Of a stretch of 18,286 nt of DNA, positions 13,518 to 18,286 are shown one piece after another. Every line of letters begins with the position of its first letter. The stretch's first letter is position 1. This DNA comes from an uncultured Clostridia bacterium (GTDB taxonomy: Bacteria > Bacillota > Clostridia > Oscillospirales > CAG-272). The DNA lies in NCBI GenBank assembly GCA_946404295.1, contig CAMJDE010000006.1:1-18286 (forward strand), read 5' to 3'. The notes beneath the pieces were generated by a model. That model was not told where the DNA came from. It was given only the letters and a program-made list of their open reading frames with translations, and ran no database searches. The position numbers and the translations under genes are program-made.

Positions 13518-14990
13518 TTCGATCACGGTAACCTCGACCAGGTTGGTCAGCACCTTGTTGTACTGGATCGCCTGGCGGAAGAACTCTTCGCCGTACTTTT
13601 TCAGCACCTCGGCGGTCGTGACTCCCTCGTTCTCGGCGTAGTAGGTCAACTGCTTCGGCAGTTCGGTTTCGTATTCCTCCTCCGTCGCCCGCCACCCCTC
13701 GGCTTCGGCGATATAGTAGACGATCAACTTCTGCCTGACGGTGTCCGGCACGACCTCTTTTTTCAGATATTCGTACACGTCGGAATACGGGCTTCCCTCG
13801 AGGTCGTAATAGGCGTAGCCGAACGTCTCGACCGTTTCGTAGGGGTTGGATCCGTACTTTTCCTCCAGGATCGCGCCGTAGTATTCGTAGAGTTGTCCGA
13901 GCTGTCTTTCCTGCTCTTTCATCTCGTCGCGGAGCGCGTCGGCGGGATACTTCTTCACGCAATCGAGGGCGTTCAGGTGCTCCCAGATCTTATTCTCGAT
14001 CTCCGCCTGCCATTCGCGGCGCGATTCGTTGACCAGCAGCCGATAGACGTAGTCGCGGAACTCCTCTTCCAGGTCGCCCCCCTCCGACAACTCGAATTCG
14101 GGGACGTTTTCCTTAAGCAATTCCTCGGTGATCTCGGGGACCGTATACTCGTCGACCGACGCGATCGCGTAGAGCAGAACGACGCGCTTTCCGGCGATCG
14201 CCGCGTCGTAATAATCGGCAGGGACGTCGCCCTCGATCCGCCCGAGCATCTCGCCGCGCGAGAGCGAGCGGAGCGTGCCGGAGGCGGCAAGCGTCTCGTT
14301 CTCCCCGTCGCCGTCCCAGTCGCAGACGAGCGGTTCTCCGTCGTTGTAGCCGAAGTCGAACGCGTCGCCGGGGTGCAGACCGACGAACGCCGAAGACGCC
14401 GCCGCATTTGCCGAAAGGTCGATCCGCGCGCCGTAGGACTCGCCCGACGCCTCGTTTTCGCCGTCGGTCACGCGATAGGTCAGGTCGAGATACACGACGT
14501 CGCCCGCCGCGACCGTCTCGGACGGATCGGTTTTGGGCGCAAAGAGCGTCTCGATCGCGGCGTGACCCGTCAGACCGTCTTCAAAGACCTCGGGCAGAAC
14601 GCCGCCCCCGATCACGAAGGGACCCGGTTCGCCCTCGGTCATATTCGAGAAGCCGTCGAGCGGCAGAAACGATCCCGTTTCGTTTGCGACCGTGATGTGA
14701 TAGTAGAGGTTCACGTTGTCGCCCCAGGCGGCGTGGCGGGTCACCTCGCCCTCCGAAACAAGCGTACGAAGATGCAGCCGGAAGGTCGCGATCTCGAGGT
14801 CGATATCCTTCTCCCCGATCTCCTTCGCCGCGGGGATCGAGACGGTCAGCCCGTAATAGTCCTCGCGCGAAAGATCGACGTATTTGCCGATCTTGCTCTT
14901 TTCGTAAGAGAAGCCACAGGAGGCGAAGAGGAAGAGCGCGGAAAAGACGAGCAAAAGCGCAAGCGCGCCGTTCAGCCGGCTCCGTTTCAT
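13515..14990 (-). CDS. Trigger-factor-like secreted lipoprotein
   Basis: Predicted extracytoplasmic lipoprotein of 491 residues; the signal peptide ends at FASC (C25). After the anchor come two related beta-rich segments of FKBP-like character, beginning GDNVNLYYHITV (90-101) and GDVVYLDLTYRV (163-174). A long helical C-terminal half (about 285-491) has the charged, coiled look of the trigger-factor chaperone domain (LLKENVPEFELSEGGDLEEEF, QKLIVYYIAEAEGW). An acidic DWDGDGENE segment at 224-232 is reminiscent of a calcium loop. Architecture parallels the 589-residue protein of the same block, so they are probably paralogues. A folding role outside the membrane is inferred from similarity. Its ATG overlaps the rnhA stop (ATGA), behind GGGAG. 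Confidence 0.75.
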   Translation of the reverse strand: MKRSRLNGALALLLVFSALFLFASCGFSYEKSKIGKYVDLSREDYYGLTVSIPAAKEIGEKDIDLEIATFRLHLRTLVSEGEVTRHAAWGDNVNLYYHITVANETGSFLPLDGFSNMTEGEPGPFVIGGGVLPEVFEDGLTGHAAIETLFAPKTDPSETVAAGDVVYLDLTYRVTDGENEASGESYGARIDLSANAAASSAFVGLHPGDAFDFGYNDGEPLVCDWDGDGENETLAASGTLRSLSRGEMLGRIEGDVPADYYDAAIAGKRVVLLYAIASVDEYTVPEITEELLKENVPEFELSEGGDLEEEFRDYVYRLLVNESRREWQAEIENKIWEHLNALDCVKKYPADALRDEMKEQERQLGQLYEYYGAILEEKYGSNPYETVETFGYAYYDLEGSPYSDVYEYLKKEVVPDTVRQKLIVYYIAEAEGWRATEEEYETELPKQLTYYAENEGVTTAEVLKKYGEEFFRQAIQYNKVLTNLVEVTVIE

Positions 14991-15475
14991 CGCGTTTCTC
15001 CCTTCTCTTCGGTCGTTTCGCCCGTCGGGTCGACGGTCGGTTTGAATTTGTCCGCCTCGGTCGTCGCGAGTTCATCGCAACGTTCGTTTTCGGGGTGTCC
15101 GTCGTGTCCCTTGACCCAGACGAACGAGACCCGATGGATCTCGAGCAGGGCGGCGAGTTTTTCCCACAGTTCGGGATTCTTCACCATCCCCTTTGATTTC
15201 AGGCGCCAGTTCCGCGCCCGCCATTCGTCGAGCCAACCGAGCGTCACCGCGTCGACCAGATAGCGGGAGTCGGACGTGAGCGTGACCTCGCAGGGCTCCT
15301 TCAGGGCGGAAAGCCCCTCGATCGCGGCGGTCAGTTCCATCCGATTGTTGGTGGTGCTCTCCTCGCCGCCCGATAGTTCGCGGCGGTATTTTCCGTAGAC
15401 GAGGATACAGCCCCAGCCGCCGGGTCCGGGGTTGCCCCGGCACGCCCCGTCGGTATACAGTTCGACCTTTTTCAT
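14987..15475 (-). CDS. rnhA: Ribonuclease HI
   Basis: Degrades the RNA strand of RNA-DNA hybrids. The 162 residues match the usual length. Catalytic acids are visible: D9 in YTDGACRGNPGPGGWG, E47 in NNRMELTAAIEGL, D69 in TSDSRYLVDA and D134 in ENERCDELA, with H124 in VKGHDGHPEN. The last ~20 residues are an acidic, Thr-rich tail. The start has GGAAGAGG directly upstream. No promoter fits in the 30 nt between the T6 tract at 15506-15511 and the start, so expression probably depends on read-through from the gene upstream. It is translationally coupled to the lipoprotein gene that follows. Confidence 0.97.
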   Translation of the reverse strand: MKKVELYTDGACRGNPGPGGWGCILVYGKYRRELSGGEESTTNNRMELTAAIEGLSALKEPCEVTLTSDSRYLVDAVTLGWLDEWRARNWRLKSKGMVKNPELWEKLAALLEIHRVSFVWVKGHDGHPENERCDELATTEADKFKPTVDPTGETTEEKGETR

Positions 15476-15505
15476 CCTCTTCCGCCGTTCCTTTCGTCGT
15501 TTTTT

Positions 15506-15583
15506 AAAAAATGACCGTCCCGCGCCCCCGGCGCGGTGAAACTCTCGTTTCGGATCGCTATGTCGGGGGGCGCGGTACGGTCA
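15506..15583 (-). terminator. Long terminator or attenuator with two competing folds upstream of rnhA
   Basis: On the minus strand TGACCGT and ACGGTCA (7 bp), one mismatch, then CCGCGCCCCC and GGGGGCGCGG (10 bp) enclose a 36-nt apex and lead directly into TTTTTT (15511-15506). The apex contains GAAAC-GAGA-GTTTC, a perfect stem with a GNRA tetraloop. A second copy of ACCGCGCC in the apex can instead pair locally with GGCGCGG (7 bp, GGG loop, 15536-15520). That fold excludes the long stem and leaves it 8 nt from the T-run. The structure lies 17 nt after the stop of the 589-codon gene. At minimum it is an intrinsic terminator; regulated read-through is an inference. Confidence 0.75.
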
Positions 15584-15600
15584 ATCGGGATATCTCGGGG

Positions 15601-17370
15601 TCAGGGGTTCGCCCCGTCGGACTCCCATTGGATGTTCGCGTGATCGTAGACGTACTGCATCACGTTGTCGAACATCAGCGATTCGCGAAGCGCGGAATCG
15701 GGCAGGAGCGTATCGGTATAACCGAGGTAGTAGGAGAGGTACATCGTGTTTCTCGCGGAGTTGAACGCCTCGTCGTCAACCTTCACCTCGTCGCCGAGAC
15801 GGTCGTACAGCGCGTACATCAGGAGTTTGTTCTCGACGATCTCGGCGACGGCTGCGTCGACGCACTCGCTCCAGGGCTTCTCGTCCCCGATCGCCTTCTT
15901 GTACCCGGCGTTGGTGTTGAGCCCCACCGCCTTCATGACGTCCTCGTCCTTGTAGCACGCCGCCATAAACTTGTTGAAACTGCCGTACTGCGTGCGGTAG
16001 GACAACGTCTTGCCGGATTCGTCCTCAAAGGTAGCGTTGCTGAAGATATACTTGAACTGCGAAAGCAGATCGGTCTTCGTCAGTTTGAGGGCGCGCTTCG
16101 GAGCGTTGATCTCGGTGACCTGCTCTTTGACTTTCTCCCACATCGGCTTGGACGCGACGTCCTTCCGCTTACCGTCGTAGGCGTCTTTCAGCTGCTTTTC
16201 GATCATCGCGGAATACTGCTCTTTGAGGTATTCCTTGTAGTCGTCGGCGGTCTTGCCGGCGTTCTCTTCGAGCGCGAGCCAGTCTTCCTCTTCCTTGACG
16301 TTCTCGGAGTAGTAGGTCGTCTCGTCAAATTTCAGTTTGGCGAAGAGCACGCTCTCCTGCTCGGAGTTCTCGTCCTCGGGGTCGACGGGATAGGTCTTGT
16401 CGAGATCGGGCACGTCGTCGAAGGAGGAGATCACGACGTGGAAGGTGACGTCCTTCCCCTTCAGTTCGTTGCCCTCGAGGTCCTTGTCGGTCGCGTCGTC
16501 GGCGAAGTGATAGGGGATCTCGTAACCGTCGAAGGCGTCGATGACGCGGTTGACGGTGACGGTGTACTCGTAGCAGAATTTGACGGGGTTGCCGTCGACC
16601 TCGACCTCGACGTTATCGAAGGTCAGGGTGCCGAGCGAACCGGCGGTCTTGCCGACGATCTCATCCTTGAATCCGGCGGGGAAATACGCGGGGACGGCGG
16701 CGAGATCGAGGCGGAGTTCGCTGGTGATCAGTTTTTTCTCGGTGTCGACCTGCGTATTGGTCTCTTTGGTCTCCTCGTCCTTGGTGGTCCCGTCCTCCTG
16801 GTAGCGGTAACGCGCCCAGGTGTAGTTGATATAAACGACGTCGTCCGCGTCGATCACGGTCTCGTCGCCCTCCGCCCCGGTCGCTTTCAGCGTGTAGGCG
16901 TCGGGATTCGGGTTCTTGCCGAGAAGGGCGTTGGCGAAATACTCGCTCGCCGTGCCGCTCTCAACGTAAAGGGCGACCGGCTTTTCCTTGTCCATACGGG
17001 ACCCGTCGACGAAGATATGCGTCACGTTCTCGCCGTCGACGTAGGTTCCGTAGAAGTTCACGTACACCACGTCGAAGGCGCCGATCACCGCGGCGGGATC
17101 GGTCACTTTCTTATCGGAATCCGCCAGATGCCCCCGCAGATTGGAGGCGATCGTCGCCGTGACGTCGTCCGCCGTCGGCAGAGAGATCTCGCAGTCGTCG
17201 GCGAAGAAGGAGAGCCCTTCGACCTCCCCGATCGTGATATACTTCGAGTAATCCTTGATCTTGTCGTACCTGTACGTCTTTCCGACCTTATTGTAGATCG
17301 CGAAGAAGACGGCGCCTGCGATCATCAAGAGCGCGAGCGCGATACAGATAATCTTTTTCGTTTTCGTCAT
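15601..17370 (-). CDS. Membrane-anchored trigger-factor-like protein
   Basis: Predicted extracytoplasmic protein of 589 residues with an N-terminal membrane segment (about 7-26) and no lipobox cysteine, so a retained anchor is more likely than a cleaved signal. The next segment, DYSKYITIGEVEGLSFF (40-56), resembles the same region of the lipoprotein encoded 600 nt away. As in that protein, two beta-rich segments begin FDVVYVNFYGTYVDG (99-113) and DDVVYINYTWARY (177-189). The C-terminal half (about 350-589) is helical and charged. Similarity to trigger factor is a judgement by eye; a general surface protein is the alternative. AAGGGG upstream supports the start, and it has its own promoter. 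Confidence 0.7.
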   Translation of the reverse strand: MTKTKKIICIALALLMIAGAVFFAIYNKVGKTYRYDKIKDYSKYITIGEVEGLSFFADDCEISLPTADDVTATIASNLRGHLADSDKKVTDPAAVIGAFDVVYVNFYGTYVDGENVTHIFVDGSRMDKEKPVALYVESGTASEYFANALLGKNPNPDAYTLKATGAEGDETVIDADDVVYINYTWARYRYQEDGTTKDEETKETNTQVDTEKKLITSELRLDLAAVPAYFPAGFKDEIVGKTAGSLGTLTFDNVEVEVDGNPVKFCYEYTVTVNRVIDAFDGYEIPYHFADDATDKDLEGNELKGKDVTFHVVISSFDDVPDLDKTYPVDPEDENSEQESVLFAKLKFDETTYYSENVKEEEDWLALEENAGKTADDYKEYLKEQYSAMIEKQLKDAYDGKRKDVASKPMWEKVKEQVTEINAPKRALKLTKTDLLSQFKYIFSNATFEDESGKTLSYRTQYGSFNKFMAACYKDEDVMKAVGLNTNAGYKKAIGDEKPWSECVDAAVAEIVENKLLMYALYDRLGDEVKVDDEAFNSARNTMYLSYYLGYTDTLLPDSALRESLMFDNVMQYVYDHANIQWESDGANP

Positions 17371-17417
17371 AAGTCTAAACCCCTTGCGTGTGGATAATTT
17401 GGCTATTGTACTCCAAT

Positions 17418-17445
17418 ATTATATCACACTTTTTTGAAATTGCAA
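17418..17445 (-). promoter_or_regulatory. Promoter of the trigger-factor-like/rnhA block
   Basis: On the minus strand TTGCAA (17445-17440), a 16-nt spacer, then TATAAT (17423-17418) preceded by TGA, giving an extended -10 (TGnTATAAT). Transcription would start near 17411, with a leader of about 40 nt. Confidence 0.75.
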
Positions 17446-17463
17446 TCTTTTTTTGTTTTTTCA

Positions 17464-17520
17464 CGGACTTTTTTTCGGGAAGCCCGAAAAAAGCGAGGAT
17501 TTACGGGAGAAATCAGTCCG
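17464..17520 (-). terminator. Nested hairpin after the right-edge gene
   Basis: TTTTTTCGGG (17470-17479) and CCCGAAAAAA (17483-17492) form a 10-bp hairpin with a 3-nt loop. CGGACT and AGTCCG can close an outer stem at 17464-17469/17515-17520 that reaches the stop codon. On the minus strand T6 is on the 5' arm and A6 on the 3' arm, so the usual order is reversed. A further A-rich tract follows. It is probably a terminator for the gene at the right edge, but not a textbook one. Confidence 0.5.
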
Positions 17521-18286
17521 GTTCGGGCAGATAGGACTCATCGTAGCGGACGTTTCCTCCCGCGACGATCGTGCGGACGGCGGTGACCATATTCTTGATC
17601 TCGCCCATATTCATAAAGAACTCGCGGCTGACGATCCCCGCCGCCTTATCCCGGAAGGAGAGCAGATAGCGCCCGTCGGAATAGGGATAGAAGGCGAGAT
17701 CGAATTCGCGCCCGTCGACCAGCAGCAGCGTGACCGTGAACACGGCGCGCGCCTTCGCCGAATCGTCGTCGTCCGAAAGGACGAAGTTCCCCGCCCCGTC
17801 GGTCTCGAGCAGGTCGCCGATCCGCGCGCGTTCGGCGTCCGTGAGCGAAGCCGGGTCAACCGATCCGCTGTATTTCGAGGTGTAGATCAGCGTGATCAGT
17901 TTGGTGAAGTTGGCGACCCCCTCGAAATAGGTGCCGGTGTACTCGAGTTCGGCGCCGCCGCGCATATCCGAATAGTGGTCGTCCAGCCCGATCGCGCCCT
18001 CGTTCGACACGATCCGCACCGTCCAGAAATCGTCGTTGATCGGAGAGATCTGCACGCCGTAGTCGGTCCGGTAGTACGTCTTTCCGCTCGCGTTGCGCGC
18101 GGCGTAGTTGCGGTTGTCGGGTTCGACGTTGCGGACGTCCTCCACGCGGGTCAGGTAGGTCGGGATCGCCCCGGGGACGTAGGCGACGTAGATCTTCTTG
18201 GTCACGTCGGCGTCGTCCTCGGTCATGTGGTAATCGCGGTTGACCGAAACGGCGAAGCCGTGGGTCTCCTTGAGGTCGTTATAGTT
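17513..18286 (-). CDS. Unrecognised protein, C-terminal part (runs off the window)
   Basis: The frame is open for 20 codons upstream of the first visible ATG (18226) to the window edge, so the true start lies outside; at least 257 residues are present. I do not recognise the family with confidence. The visible part is soluble-looking and beta-rich, with many aromatic and acidic residues (KTYYRTDYGVQISPINDDFWTVRI) and no membrane segment. The style recalls extracytoplasmic DUF4340-like proteins, which is a weak impression only. It ends about 100 nt upstream of the promoter of the next block and is separated from it by a hairpin. Confidence 0.7.
   Translation of the reverse strand, partial: NYNDLKETHGFAVSVNRDYHMTEDDADVTKKIYVAYVPGAIPTYLTRVEDVRNVEPDNRNYAARNASGKTYYRTDYGVQISPINDDFWTVRIVSNEGAIGLDDHYSDMRGGAELEYTGTYFEGVANFTKLITLIYTSKYSGSVDPASLTDAERARIGDLLETDGAGNFVLSDDDDSAKARAVFTVTLLLVDGREFDLAFYPYSDGRYLLSFRDKAAGIVSREFFMNMGEIKNMVTAVRTIVAGGNVRYDESYLPEPD

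Noticed and set aside
13172..13531. 119-codon open frame with a repeated PNAYCVRVGEPL peptide
   Set aside because: The peptide repeat is only the 46-bp DNA repeat; all alternative frames there are also open, and there is no ribosome binding site or family signal.
13134..15263. 709-codon open frame on the plus strand
   Set aside because: Runs through the tandem repeats and hairpins and then antisense to the lipoprotein gene and rnhA. The repeat-encoded part is only the translation of the 46-bp units, and the remainder is a codon-bias shadow.
15511..17397. 628-codon open frame on the plus strand
   Set aside because: Antisense to the 589-codon trigger-factor-like gene; Val/Asp/Gly-rich shadow starting inside the terminator structure.

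Overview
This looks like a chromosomal window from a GC-rich member of the Bacillota, most likely an uncultured Clostridia of the Oscillospirales/Christensenellales type; that placement is inference. It rests on strong AAGGAGG-type ribosome binding sites, consensus sigma-A promoters, lipoproteins and membrane-anchored secreted proteins without outer-membrane genes, a CdaR-type regulator, and housekeeping genes of Firmicutes type. Codons end heavily in G/C (TCG, GTC, CTC, GCG), so many long open frames on the opposite strands are shadows.

There are four transcription blocks and one partial gene. (A) 6606 to 69, minus: CdaR/PucR-type regulator, two tandem S41 peptidases (one lipoprotein, one membrane-anchored, ATGA overlap), greA, and lysS with an extra C-terminal tRNA-binding domain. 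(B) 9343 to 6747, minus: ribF, prmA, rsmE (FMN/FAD synthesis plus two translation-apparatus methyltransferases). (C) 9559 to 13165, plus: an SLC45-like MFS transporter, a membrane-anchored glycerophosphodiester phosphodiesterase and a THUMP-domain rRNA methyltransferase, linked by ATGA/GTGA overlaps. Blocks B and C diverge from back-to-back promoters that both match TTGACA-N17-TATAAT perfectly. (D) 17370 to 13515, minus: a membrane-anchored trigger-factor-like protein, a strong terminator/attenuator-like structure, rnhA, and a second trigger-factor-like lipoprotein. (E) 17513 to the right edge, minus: the C-terminal part of an unrecognised protein.

The most unusual stretch is the convergent intergenic region between blocks C and D (about 13125-13517). 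It holds two perfect hairpins at and in the 3' end of the methyltransferase gene, a 46-bp exact tandem duplication, and an array of five perfect hairpins. In the array the lower stems all differ, the apex (GCG/CGC) is kept, and a constant 7-nt linker (ACATCAC) separates the hairpins. The array is bracketed by 9-bp direct repeats, one of which covers the stop codon of the neighbouring gene. I find no matching named family from memory. A second RNA-level candidate is the structure at 15506-15583, which can fold in two mutually exclusive ways before a T6 tract upstream of rnhA.

No tRNA, rRNA, CRISPR, transposase, integrase or phage gene is visible.
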